Shown one piece after another: positions 31,303 to 39,487 of a DNA stretch of 64,000 nt. Position numbers and translations under genes: made by a program. Below the pieces are notes generated by a model. It was not told the DNA's origin. It did not search any database and saw only the letters and a list, made by a program, of their open reading frames with translations. The stretch covers positions 211,177 through 275,176 of the forward strand of contig NZ_CANKYH010000009.1 in the NCBI RefSeq assembly GCF_947487915.1, given 5' to 3'. The DNA comes from an uncultured Serinicoccus sp. (GTDB taxonomy: Bacteria; Actinomycetota; Actinomycetes; Actinomycetales; Dermatophilaceae). Each line of letters starts with the position of its first letter. Position 1 is the first letter of the stretch.

Positions 31303-32397
31303 ATGGCACAGGCCAGCAAGACGAGCAGGACGACCGGGGTCGACACCGACCGGTTCAGGGCCCTCGACACGGTGATGGCGCAGATCGAGAAGCAGCACGG
31401 CAAGGGCTCGGTCATGCGTCTGGGGGACGAGGAGCGTCCGCCGATCCAGGTCATCCCGACCGGGGCCATCGCGCTGGACGTCGCGCTCGGTGTGGGCGGG
31501 CTGCCTCGTGGCCGTGTCGTGGAGATCTACGGCCCGGAGAGCAGCGGCAAGACCACGGTCGCCCTGCACGCCGTGGCCAATGCACAGAAGGGCGGCGGCA
31601 TCGCGGCGTTCATCGACGCCGAGCACGCCCTCGACCCGGAGTACGCCAAGAAGCTCGGTGTCGACACCGACGCCCTCCTGGTCTCCCAGCCGGACACCGG
31701 TGAGCAGGCGCTGGAGATCGCCGACATGCTGATCCGCTCCGGCGCCCTCGACATCATCGTCATCGACTCGGTGGCGGCCCTGGTGCCGCGCGCGGAGATC
31801 GAGGGCGAGATGGGGGACAGCCACGTGGGTCTGCAGGCGCGGCTCATGAGCCAGGCCCTGCGCAAGATCACCGGGGCCCTGAGCACCACCGGGACCACGG
31901 CCATCTTCATCAACCAGCTGCGCGAGAAGATCGGCGTGATGTTCGGCTCCCCGGAGACGACGACCGGCGGCAAGGCGCTGAAGTTCTACGCCTCGGTGCG
32001 CATCGACGTGCGACGCATCGAGACGCTCAAGGACGGCACCGACGCGGTCGGCAACCGCACCCGGGCCAAGATCGTCAAGAACAAGGTGTCCCCGCCGTTC
32101 AAGCAGGCCGAGTTCGACATCCTCTACGGCCAGGGCATCTCGCGCGAGGGCGGTCTCATCGACATGGGCGTCGAGCACGGCTTCGTCCGCAAGTCCGGCG
32201 CCTGGTACACCTACGAGGGCGAGCAGATGGGGCAGGGCAAGGAGAACGCCCGCCAGTTCCTCAAGGACAACCCGGACATCGCCGACACCATCGACCGCAA
32301 CATCAAGACCAAGCTCGGCATCGGTGCCGCCCCGGCCACCGAGGACCTCCCGGACGGCGTGGACCCGGTCACCGGTGAGGTCTCGGTCGACTTCTGA
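31303..32397 (+). CDS. recA: Recombinase RecA
   Basis: Strand-exchange ATPase for homologous recombination and SOS induction. The 364-residue protein is near the usual length and contains no intein. Walker A GPESSGKT starts at residue 77; Walker B is [11 protein letters not shown]; loop L2 with [17 protein letters not shown] is intact. AAGGAG precedes ATG 31303. The 247-base upstream gap has no gene. I looked there for a GAAC-N4-GTTC type LexA box and did not find a good one, so control may rest on another promoter class. The stop overlaps the recX start (TGATG). Confidence 0.97.
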   Translation: MAQASKTSRTTGVDTDRFRALDTVMAQIEKQHGKGSVMRLGDEERPPIQVIPTGAIALDVALGVGGLPRGRVVEIYGPESSGKTTVALHAVANAQKGGGIAAFIDAEHALDPEYAKKLGVDTDALLVSQPDTGEQALEIADMLIRSGALDIIVIDSVAALVPRAEIEGEMGDSHVGLQARLMSQALRKITGALSTTGTTAIFINQLREKIGVMFGSPETTTGGKALKFYASVRIDVRRIETLKDGTDAVGNRTRAKIVKNKVSPPFKQAEFDILYGQGISREGGLIDMGVEHGFVRKSGAWYTYEGEQMGQGKENARQFLKDNPDIADTIDRNIKTKLGIGAAPATEDLPDGVDPVTGEVSVDF

Positions 32398-33026
32398 TGC
32401 CCGGCGCAGACCGGCTGTCCGAGGCACGGGCGGCGCTGGCGGCGGCCGAGGACGCCGCCAGCGCCTACGGGCTCGGGTCGGCCGACCCCGGTCGGTCCGG
32501 TCGGGAGAGGTCGTCGGACGGGCCGGGTGCGTCCTCGGCCGAGCCGGACCCCCACGCCGTCGCCCGCAAGATCGTCCTGCGTCAGCTCGCCATGGGCCCG
32601 CGCACCCGCCGTCAGCTCGAGGACAAGCTGCGCGACCGCGACTGCGACCCGCAGGTGGCTGCCCGCGTGCTGGACCGGATGAGCGACGTCGGCCTCGTCG
32701 ACGACGAGGCCTACGCGGAGATGTATGTCCGGTCCAAGCAGGAGACCAAGGGACTGGCGGCCACCGCGCTGCGCCAGGAGCTGCGGCAGAAGGGCGTCGC
32801 GGCCGAGCTGGTGGACGCCACCTTGCAGGACATCGACCCCGAGCAGGAGAAGGAGCAGGCGAGAGCCCTGGTGGCGCGCCGGCTGCGGTCCATGCGGGGG
32901 CTCGACCGCGAGGTCCAGACCCGTCGGCTGGCCGCCTTCCTCGCCCGCAAGGGCTATGGCGCCGGCGTGTCCTACCAGGTCGTCCGGGAGGCGCTGGACG
33001 ACCTGCCCGAGCACGGGAAGGACTGA
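32397..33026 (+). CDS. recX: Regulatory protein RecX
   Basis: Inhibitor that binds inside the RecA filament groove. The 209-residue protein has a disordered N-terminal ~50 residues and then three tandem three-helix repeats typical of RecX: ARKIVLRQLAMGPRTRRQLE, then KGLAATALRQELRQKGV, then RRLRSMRGLDREVQTRRL. ATG 32397 shares one base with the recA stop, so expression is tied to recA. Family and context agree. Confidence 0.92.
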   Translation: MPGADRLSEARAALAAAEDAASAYGLGSADPGRSGRERSSDGPGASSAEPDPHAVARKIVLRQLAMGPRTRRQLEDKLRDRDCDPQVAARVLDRMSDVGLVDDEAYAEMYVRSKQETKGLAATALRQELRQKGVAAELVDATLQDIDPEQEKEQARALVARRLRSMRGLDREVQTRRLAAFLARKGYGAGVSYQVVREALDDLPEHGKD

Positions 33027-33162
33027 GCTCCCGAGCGCGGCGCGAGGTGAACCGCCCCCGGGTACGGCAGGTCAGGCGCTGAGCTCTGCGAGCACGTCGT
33101 CGGGCGGGTCTTCCGGCACGGCAGGGGCTGAGTGCCACCGGGGGCCGCAGGTCACCAGGCGG

Positions 33163-33573
33163 TTACTCGTCCTCGCTGCGCTGGGGCTCGTCCGAGGGCA
33201 TCCACTCCACCTCGGTGAGTTCCTCGTCCTCCTCGTTCAGGTAGTGCATGGCCGACTCCTCGGGGGAGTCCCAGCTGGTGGTGCGGCACTCCCGGGCGAT
33301 CTCCCGGGCCTCCCCGTCCGGGCGGTGCCGGTCGGCCCACCGCGGTGACTCCTCCTGACGCTCGCGCTGGGCGATGCTCTCCTCGTGGGACTGCTCGTCC
33401 GCGGTCACCCCGAACGCCGACGAGCCGACGTAGTGCTCGCCGGTCTGATAGCCGCGGTCCAGCACATCGCCCTCCCCGTCGAGCGTGTCCTCGGGCTGCA
33501 GCTGGTCCTCCGCGTCGATGCTCCACACCCCGAGGTCGTCACCGATGGTCTCGCGGTCGGCCTGGTCGCTCAT
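33163..33573 (-). CDS. DUF5709-like acidic protein
   Basis: A 136-residue, strongly acidic cytoplasmic protein. The N-terminal half, with DAEDQLQPEDTLDGEGDVLDRGY, resembles DUF5709 proteins of actinobacteria (two-part DTL ... LDRGY pattern). The rest is rich in Glu, Arg and Ser and looks disordered. ATG 33573 has GAAGGAG upstream. It converges on recX and is divergent from the TSUP gene. Function unknown. Confidence 0.7.
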   Translation of the reverse strand: MSDQADRETIGDDLGVWSIDAEDQLQPEDTLDGEGDVLDRGYQTGEHYVGSSAFGVTADEQSHEESIAQRERQEESPRWADRHRPDGEAREIARECRTTSWDSPEESAMHYLNEEDEELTEVEWMPSDEPQRSEDE

Positions 33574-33684
33574 GGCGGTGCTCCTTCGCTCGCGGCTCCT
33601 TCGCTCGCGACTGCTCTGGCACACAGTAGCGCCGGGACGCTCCCCGTGGCAGCCCGAGCCTGACCGTGCAGCAGACTGCGCGGT

Positions 33685-34431
33685 ATGACCTTCGCCGTGC
33701 TCGTCATCGCCGCTGTGGCGCTCGGCGCCGCCCTGCAGCGGGTGGCCGGCATGGGGCTGGGGATGAGCGTGGCCCCGGTGGCCTCGGTGCTCATCGGACC
33801 CGTGGCCGGCGTCATGGTCTCCAACGTGGCGGCGATCGTGGCGGCCGCGATCCTCGCCGTGCTGCTGCGCGGCGACGTGGACTGGCGCCGCTTCCGGACC
33901 CTGGTGCCGCTGCTGCTCGTCGGCTCGGTCGCGGGGGCCCTGGTCGTCCGGCACGTGTCGACGGCCGTGCTCGACGTCGTCCTCGGCGCCAGCGTGCTGG
34001 TGGCGATCGCCGCCGTCGTGGGCAGCCGGCGACGCCTGGCGGTGACCGGCCGTGGCGCCGTGGTCGTGTCCGGGGCGGTCGCGGGCTTCATGAACACCAC
34101 CTCCGGTGTCGCCGGGCCCGCCATGGCGGTGTATGCCGTCGCCTCCCGCTGGGACCAGCGCTCGTTCGCGGCCACCCTGCAGCCCATCTTCCTGCTGGCC
34201 AACACCGCCTCGGTCATCACCAAGGTCGCCGTTGGTGCGACCCCGGCCGCCGGGGTCGTGCCGGCGTGGACCTGGGTGGTGCTCTGCGCCGCGGTGCCGG
34301 TCGGGATCGGGGCCGGCTCCGCGGTGAGCGACCGGGTGAGCATGGGCACCGCCCGCCGGGTCGCCATCGCTGTCGCCGCCACGGGCGGTCTGGTCGCGCT
34401 CGTGCGAGGTCTGCTGGCCTGGCTCGGGTGA
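33685..34431 (+). CDS. TSUP (TauE/SafE) family membrane permease
   Basis: A 248-residue membrane protein with about eight hydrophobic helices in two related halves, as in TSUP sulfite/organosulfonate exporters. Family-like points: [17 protein letters not shown] at the start, and [19 protein letters not shown] in the second half, the conserved repeat centre. CAGACT ends seven bases before ATG 33685, suggesting a leaderless mRNA. The substrate is uncertain: sulfite, sulfoacetate or another small anion. No sulfur gene is adjacent. Confidence 0.8.
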   Translation: MTFAVLVIAAVALGAALQRVAGMGLGMSVAPVASVLIGPVAGVMVSNVAAIVAAAILAVLLRGDVDWRRFRTLVPLLLVGSVAGALVVRHVSTAVLDVVLGASVLVAIAAVVGSRRRLAVTGRGAVVVSGAVAGFMNTTSGVAGPAMAVYAVASRWDQRSFAATLQPIFLLANTASVITKVAVGATPAAGVVPAWTWVVLCAAVPVGIGAGSAVSDRVSMGTARRVAIAVAATGGLVALVRGLLAWLG

Positions 34432-34459
34432 GCCCTGGGGCGCGTACCCTGGACCTGCG

Positions 34460-36007
34460 ATGAGCACGACGACCAGCACCAGCACCAGGACCTACGACGT
34501 GCGCACCCACGGGTGCCAGATGAACGTCCACGACTCCGAGCGGCTCGCCGGCCTCCTGGAGACGGCCGGCTACGTCGACCTCGCCAGCCTCCCGGGGGAG
34601 CATCGTCCCCAGGTCGCCGACGTCGTCGTCTTCAACACCTGCGCTGTCCGCGAGAACGCCGCCAACAAGCTCTACGGCAACCTGGGGCAGCTACGCCCCG
34701 CCAAGCAGGCCAACCCCGGCATGCAGATCGCCGTCGGCGGCTGCCTGGCGCAGAAGGACCGCTCGACCATCGTGGAGCGGGCGCCCTGGGTGGACGTCGT
34801 CTTCGGCACCCACAACGTCGGCTCGCTGCCGGCGCTGCTCGACCGCGCCCGGCACAACAAGGCCGCCGAGGTCGAGATCCTCGAGTCCCTCGAGACCTTC
34901 CCCTCCACGCTGCCGACCCGGCGCGACTCGGCATACTCCGCCTGGGTGTCCATCTCCGTCGGCTGCAACAACACCTGCACCTTCTGCATCGTGCCGGCGC
35001 TGCGGGGCAAGGAGAAGGACCGCCGCCCCGGCGAGATCCTGGCCGAGATCGAGGCGCTCGTGGCGCAGGGCGTGGTCGAGATCACCCTGCTGGGCCAGAA
35101 CGTCAACACCTACGGTGTGGAGTTCGGCGACCGGCTTGCCTTCGGCAAGCTGCTGCGCTCGTGCGGGCAGATCGAGGGCCTGGAGCGGGTCCGCTTCACC
35201 AGCCCGCACCCGGCTGCCTTCACCGACGACGTGATCACCGCGATGGCGGAGACCCCGAACGTCATGCCCAGCCTGCACATGCCGCTGCAGTCGGGCTCCG
35301 ACCGGGTGCTCAAGTCCATGCGCCGCTCCTACCGCAGCGAGAAGTTCCTCGGGATCCTGGACCGGGTGCGCGAGCAGATCCCGGACGCCGCGATCACCAC
35401 CGACCTCATCGTCGGCTTCCCGGGGGAGACCGAGGAGGACTTCCAGGGCACCCTGGACGTGGTCCGCGCCTCCCGCTTCTCCAGCGCCTTCACCTTCCAG
35501 TACTCCATCCGCCCGGGCACCCCGGCGGCCGAGATGGACGACCAGATCCCCAAGGAGGTCGTCCAGGAGCGCTTCGAGCGCCTCATCGAGGTGCAGGAGG
35601 AGGTCTCCTGGGCCGGCAACCGGGAGATCGAGGGTCGCGAGGTCGAGGTGCTCGTCGCGCCCGGCGAGGGCCGCAAGGACGCCGAGACCCACCGGTTGTC
35701 CGGCCGGGCCCGCGACAACCGGTTGGTCCACTTCGCCGTGCCCGAGGGCGCGGACCGGCCACGGCCCGGTGACATGGTCACGGTCGAGGTCACCTACGGC
35801 GCACCCCACCACCTCGTCGCCGACTCCGGTGTCCAGGGCGGCAGGTATGCGGTGCGCCGCACCGCGGGCGGCGACGCCTGGGCCGCCCTCCAGGAGGGCG
35901 GCACCCCCGGTGCCGTGAAGAAACCGGCGGTGAGCCTCGGCATCCCCACGGTGGGCGCGCCGACCCCGGTGCCGGCGGCCGCTGCCCCCTGCTGCCCGAC
36001 GGACTGA
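34460..36007 (+). CDS. miaB: tRNA-2-methylthio-N6-dimethylallyladenosine synthase MiaB
   Basis: Radical-SAM methylthiotransferase acting on i6A37 of tRNAs that read UNN codons. The 515-residue protein has the UPF0004 domain with cysteines in [24 protein letters not shown] and GGCLAQKD. The radical-[11 protein letters not shown] follows at C169, C173 and C176, then a TRAM domain (about 390-460). The C-terminal ~45 residues are an Ala/Pro-rich extension ending in CC, with no known role. A -10-like TACCCT lies nine bases before the ATG, so any 5' leader is very short. It follows the typical recA-recX-miaB order with two genes inserted. Confidence 0.95.
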   Translation: MSTTTSTSTRTYDVRTHGCQMNVHDSERLAGLLETAGYVDLASLPGEHRPQVADVVVFNTCAVRENAANKLYGNLGQLRPAKQANPGMQIAVGGCLAQKDRSTIVERAPWVDVVFGTHNVGSLPALLDRARHNKAAEVEILESLETFPSTLPTRRDSAYSAWVSISVGCNNTCTFCIVPALRGKEKDRRPGEILAEIEALVAQGVVEITLLGQNVNTYGVEFGDRLAFGKLLRSCGQIEGLERVRFTSPHPAAFTDDVITAMAETPNVMPSLHMPLQSGSDRVLKSMRRSYRSEKFLGILDRVREQIPDAAITTDLIVGFPGETEEDFQGTLDVVRASRFSSAFTFQYSIRPGTPAAEMDDQIPKEVVQERFERLIEVQEEVSWAGNREIEGREVEVLVAPGEGRKDAETHRLSGRARDNRLVHFAVPEGADRPRPGDMVTVEVTYGAPHHLVADSGVQGGRYAVRRTAGGDAWAALQEGGTPGAVKKPAVSLGIPTVGAPTPVPAAAAPCCPTD

Positions 36008-36011
36008 GGGC

Positions 36012-36617
36012 TCAGGCCGACCTCTCGCGCCGCCTGGCCTCCTCCTCCGAGGCGTCGGCGACGCGGTCGGCCTCGGCGGCCTCCGCGGTGGCCTCCCGCG
36101 CCTCCAGGTGCTCCTCGCGCGCCTCGCGGCGCTGCTCCCGGGCGATCGCCGCCTGGTGGTCGGCCTCCATCCGGTCGACCTCGGCCCGCGCCTGCGGCTT
36201 GCCGTAGAACCGCCACACGCTGTAGACCAGCAGACCGATGGCGATCGCGCACGAGGCGAGCATGGTGATGGCCACCGGCCGGCCGCCGAAGAGCCACCAA
36301 CGCTCGTCCAGCGGCCACCAACCCGGGGCTGGCGGGGCCATCAGCCACACCACCGCGACACCGACCAGGCCCGCGGTGATGAGGACCGAGAGGGCGATCC
36401 GCGGGATGGTCTCGACCCCCTCGGCGGCGGCGCGCAGCGCGCGGATCTTCACCGGGTTGGTCCACCGGCGGGCCCAGGCGTACTGGGTCGACAGGATCCA
36501 CAGCCCGGCGAAGGTGCCCAGCAGGCCGGGACCGGGCAGGAGGAGCATGAGGATGCCGGCGACGAGGACGATCCAGCCCAGGGTCTCCAGGGCGATCCTC
36601 TTGGCGGCGGCGTTCAC
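36012..36617 (-). CDS. PGPGW-family transmembrane protein
   Basis: A 201-residue membrane protein. Two close helices near the N-terminus flank LLLPGPGLLGTFAGLWIL, the PGPGW motif region, and are followed by YAWARRWTNPVK. Two more helices lie around residues 85-140. The last ~60 residues are a charged coiled-coil (EADHQAAIAREQRREAREEH and on). GTG 36617 is chosen because TAGGCT stands eight bases upstream (36626-36631 on the plus strand reads AGCCTA); the longer frame adds only an Arg/Ala leader. Function unknown. Converges with miaB with a 4-base gap. Confidence 0.72.
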   Translation of the reverse strand: MNAAAKRIALETLGWIVLVAGILMLLLPGPGLLGTFAGLWILSTQYAWARRWTNPVKIRALRAAAEGVETIPRIALSVLITAGLVGVAVVWLMAPPAPGWWPLDERWWLFGGRPVAITMLASCAIAIGLLVYSVWRFYGKPQARAEVDRMEADHQAAIAREQRREAREEHLEAREATAEAAEADRVADASEEEARRRERSA

Positions 36618-36736
36618 AAGGGTCGAGCCTAGGCGAGCCGCCGCCCCGGCGCGAGCCGCGCCCGCCCGCCGCGGATCTGCGGGCATACCCCTGGGGGATC
36701 GGCGCCGTGTCACCGGGCTGTGGCAGGCTACCGCCC

Positions 36737-37534
36737 GTGACATGGAGCCAGGTCGACCGTGACGAGCTGCTCGAGATCTCCCGCCACGACCCGTTCGTGC
36801 GTTTCGCCACGAGCAACGAGATCGTGGCGGTCGCCGCGCCCGAGGGCTGGGCGTGCGTCGGGCCGTGGCGCCCCGGCTCCGGCCACTGGGGCGGGGCCGC
36901 GGTCGTCGGGGCCGGGTCCGGGTCGGCTGCCGAGACCCGCGCCCTGCAGGCCATCGTGGAAGCGGGCGGGACGGACCTGGCCCTGGAGTGGTTCTCCACC
37001 GGACAGGAGCGGCCGTTGTCGATCCCGGACCCCTACGCCTGCTGCGGCTCGGAACGCTGGTCGTTCCTGTGGACCGAGCAGGCTCCCGGCACCGACGCCC
37101 AGGGGCTCCTGGCGCAGCGGGGGCTGGGGGTCCAGGAGCTCGTCGACCGCGACGACGCGGAGGCGATCGAGGCCTTCGGGGCGGCGTACACCGAGGGCCG
37201 CTACCTCGGCTTCCCCGGGTGGGGGTTCGCCACGACGTGGCTCGCCGTGCAGGACCGTGCCGGGCACACGGTGGCGGTCGGGGCGCTGCACGAGCTCGCC
37301 TCCGGCATGCCGCACCTGGCGGGCATCCTCGTGAGGCCCGACCGGCGCGGGCAGGGCGTCGGCGAGTTGCTCACCCTCGAGCTCACCGCCCGCGCGGTCC
37401 AGGAGGCGGGGGTGGCGACCCTGGGCGTGCGCACCGACAACCGGGAGGCGCTGGCGCTCTACGAGCGGCTGGGGTATGCCGTGGCCCACCGCTTCCACAC
37501 CCGTGAGCTCGCCGCGGTCGCGGAGCCGGGGTAG
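36737..37534 (+). CDS. GNAT-family N-acetyltransferase
   Basis: A 265-residue acetyl-CoA-dependent acetyltransferase. The C-terminal GNAT domain (about 130-260) has the acetyl-CoA loop VRPDRRGQGVGELLTLEL and the closing LGVRTDNREALALYERLGY. The N-terminal ~125 residues are a less conserved domain with a CC pair (DPYACCGSERW). The architecture suggests a two-lobed, FR47-like GNAT. GTG 36737 stands seven bases after CAGGCT; ATG 36707 upstream is less likely. The substrate (amine, antibiotic or protein N-terminus) cannot be predicted. Confidence 0.8.
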   Translation: MTWSQVDRDELLEISRHDPFVRFATSNEIVAVAAPEGWACVGPWRPGSGHWGGAAVVGAGSGSAAETRALQAIVEAGGTDLALEWFSTGQERPLSIPDPYACCGSERWSFLWTEQAPGTDAQGLLAQRGLGVQELVDRDDAEAIEAFGAAYTEGRYLGFPGWGFATTWLAVQDRAGHTVAVGALHELASGMPHLAGILVRPDRRGQGVGELLTLELTARAVQEAGVATLGVRTDNREALALYERLGYAVAHRFHTRELAAVAEPG

Positions 37535-37628
37535 GCCCAGCCCGACCACCTGGTCAGGGCCGCGCCCGCTGGGGCGGGGGGCGCCTGCACGGCGCCGAAC
37601 CGGCGGACGATGCCGCGCAGCACGAACC

Positions 37629-37634
37629 TACGAT
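37629..37634 (+). promoter_or_regulatory. Candidate -10 box of the small membrane-protein gene
   Basis: TACGAT ends six bases before GTG 37641; GGGAGG fills the gap and could be a ribosome binding site in any longer transcript. Confidence 0.5.
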
Positions 37635-37640
37635 GGGAGG

Positions 37641-38078
37641 GTGAGCGCGTCCTCCCCGTCATCGCCCGGACCCGAGCCGGAGCCTGGGCCCCGGCCGCTG
37701 GACCCGCCGACCCCGCGCCAGCTCACCGCCGGCCGCGTCGCCGCGGGACTGGTCGCCCTGGAGGCCCTGGTCGTCACCGGGTTCGCCGTGTTCTACCTCG
37801 TCGAGCTGGCGCTGGGGGAGGGCCAGGACCTCATCGTCGTCATCATGTCGGTGGTGACGATGGTGGTCTTCGTCATCGGCCTGGCCTACACCTCCCTCGG
37901 CCTGCTGCGGCGGCACCCGCGGTCGCAAGCGCCCGCGATCGCCTTCAACTTCCTCATGGTGCCGCTCGGCATCGCCCTGCTGCCGCTCGCGCCCTGGTGG
38001 GTCGGGTCCGGCGTGCTCGTGCTGGGGGTCGCCGCCGTCGTCTCCACCTTCCTCATGGGGCGCCTCGAGGAGCGCTGA
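37641..38078 (+). CDS. Small integral membrane protein, unknown function
   Basis: A 145-residue protein with a Pro-rich N-terminal ~35 residues and four hydrophobic helices (about 42-65, 75-97, 105-122 and 124-140). No charged catalytic motif is seen. It looks like the small four-helix membrane proteins common beside transport or envelope genes in actinobacteria. GTG 37641 is supported by the -10 box directly upstream. It converges with the sigma-factor gene, with the inverted repeat at 38155-38194 between them. Confidence 0.65.
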   Translation: MSASSPSSPGPEPEPGPRPLDPPTPRQLTAGRVAAGLVALEALVVTGFAVFYLVELALGEGQDLIVVIMSVVTMVVFVIGLAYTSLGLLRRHPRSQAPAIAFNFLMVPLGIALLPLAPWWVGSGVLVLGVAAVVSTFLMGRLEER

Positions 38079-38154
38079 GGCCAGGTCCGCCCAGGTCTCC
38101 AGGGGGCCGTTCCCCGGCGCCACTGGCAGCCGCGGTGTCGTCCATCGGCCGGTA

Positions 38155-38194
38155 GGTCATCTGACAACCCCGGCGAGGAGGCTGTCAGATGACC
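38155..38194. terminator. 12-bp perfect inverted repeat between convergent genes
   Basis: GGTCATCTGACA and TGTCAGATGACC flank a 16-base loop. It lies between a plus-strand membrane gene and the minus-strand sigma gene, so a two-way terminator is the simplest reading. No T-run follows. The arms are less GC-rich than the surroundings, so an operator is also possible. Confidence 0.5.
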
Positions 38195-38230
38195 AGGCGG
38201 CTGCCAGCTGACGAACCGGCCCCCAGACGC

Positions 38231-38302
38231 CGCCCCCCAGTCGCCGACCCCTCAGCCGTCGCCCCCCAGTCGCCGACCCCTCAGCCGTCGCCCCTCAGCC
38301 GT
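38231..38302. repeat. 29-bp tandem array (2.5 copies) at the 3' end of the sigma gene
   Basis: Two identical 29-bp units (38231-38259 and 38260-38288), each with CCCCCAGTCGCCGACCCCTC inside, plus a 14-bp partial copy that runs into the stop codon of the sigma gene. Confidence 0.85.
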
Positions 38303-39159
38303 CAGGAGGCGGTGGTGCGCCGACGGAGGGAGGCGAGCAGCCCGGGCTCGGCGCGGAAGTCGATGCGGCGCACCAGCCCGTCCTGGACGGTGAAGTCGAT
38401 GGCGACCTGCGGCATACCTCGCAGGAACCAGGCGGCCCCCGGCCGGTCCCCGACGAGCACCGGCAGCGCCGCGGCGGCCCCTCCGTCGAACATCCGCGCG
38501 ACGGCCTCGCGCCCCTCGATGCGGGCGGATGTGCCCACCTCGACCGCGGCCGCGTCCCCCACGACGAGAGCCCCGGGTGCCAGCAGGTCCAGCAGCCGGG
38601 CGAAGTCCCCCTGCCGCGCCGCGGCGAGGAAGGCGTCCACGACGACGGCGTCCGCGCGCCGGCCGGGGTCGACCGGGTGCCGGACCTTGGCGCGGGCCCG
38701 CGAGGCCAGCTTGCGCGCGGCGGGCGGGGTGCGGTCGAGGATGCGGGCGATCGTCGGGAAGTCCACCCCGAACGTGTCGTGCAGCACGAAGGCCACGCGC
38801 TCGCTCGGCGTGAGCCGGTCCAGCACCGCCTGCAGCGCAACACCGACGGTGTCGGCGAGCACGACGTCCTCGGCAGGGTCCGGGACCAGGCCGGGCCCGC
38901 TGCTCTCCACGCCGTCGCGTGCCTCGTGCGGGTCGAGCGGCTGGGGCACCCGGGCGCGCAGGCGGTCCAGGCACAGCCGCACGGTCACGGTGGTCAACCA
39001 GGCTGGCAGGTTCTCGATCTCGTCCGCGTGCTCGCCGGTGCGCAGCCGCAGCCACGCGGTCTGGACGACGTCCTGCGCCTCGGCGGGGTCGCGCAGGACC
39101 TGGGTGGCGATGCGGGTCAGCCGTGGCCGCTCCGCCTCGAAGGCGCTGGTCTGGTCCAT
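38302..39159 (-). CDS. ECF sigma factor with SnoaL-like C-terminal domain (ECF41/SigJ type)
   Basis: A 285-residue sigma-70 family factor. Sigma2 (about 5-70) contains RDPAEAQDVVQTAWLRLR, and sigma4 (about 105-160) contains LTPSERVAFVLHDTFGVDF and DRTPPAARKLASRARAKVR. An NTF2/SnoaL-like domain (about 165-280) follows, as in ECF41 factors, where this tail controls activity in place of an anti-sigma factor. ECF41 genes usually sit beside a carboxymuconolactone-decarboxylase-like or oxidoreductase target gene; none is adjacent here. The nearest neighbour is a divergent DUF1059 gene, which may be a target. ATG 39159 gives MDQTSAFEAERPRL. Confidence 0.88.
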   Translation of the reverse strand: MDQTSAFEAERPRLTRIATQVLRDPAEAQDVVQTAWLRLRTGEHADEIENLPAWLTTVTVRLCLDRLRARVPQPLDPHEARDGVESSGPGLVPDPAEDVVLADTVGVALQAVLDRLTPSERVAFVLHDTFGVDFPTIARILDRTPPAARKLASRARAKVRHPVDPGRRADAVVVDAFLAAARQGDFARLLDLLAPGALVVGDAAAVEVGTSARIEGREAVARMFDGGAAAALPVLVGDRPGAAWFLRGMPQVAIDFTVQDGLVRRIDFRAEPGLLASLRRRTTAS

Positions 39160-39244
39160 GAGGTCACACTTCCACGTCGGGATCCGTCACCCTGGTGACG
39201 AGCACAGGAGCCGACCTGTGACCGCAGGACAGAGAGGACCGGAC

Positions 39245-39481
39245 GTGAAGACCATGACCTGCCGCCAGCTGGGCGGCCCCTGCGACCTGGCCCACCGCGG
39301 CGAGAACGCCGACGAGGTCATCAACGCCCAGGACCAGCACCTCAAGGACGCCGTGGCCGCCGGCGACACGGAGCACGAGCAGGCCGACGCCGACATGCGC
39401 GGTCGTTGGAAGCGGCCGGCGAAGTCGCTGGGGTGGTACTTCAGCATGAAGAAGCAGTTCGCCGCCCTGCCGGAGGACTGA
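39245..39481 (+). CDS. DUF1059 domain protein
   Basis: A 78-residue protein starting MKTMTCRQLGGPCDLAHRGE, the hallmark of DUF1059 with its two cysteines. It continues NADEVINAQDQHLKDAVAAG and ends in a basic stretch. GTG 39245 follows GAGAGGA at a fitting distance. It lies 85 bases from, and divergent to, the ECF41-like sigma gene, so both may share a control region. The family function is unknown; a small metal or redox protein is a guess. Confidence 0.78.
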   Translation: MKTMTCRQLGGPCDLAHRGENADEVINAQDQHLKDAVAAGDTEHEQADADMRGRWKRPAKSLGWYFSMKKQFAALPED

Positions 39482-39487
39482 GCGAGG

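Noticed and set aside
31303..32397. Intein in recA
   Set aside because: The length (364 residues) and uninterrupted Walker and L2 motifs exclude it.
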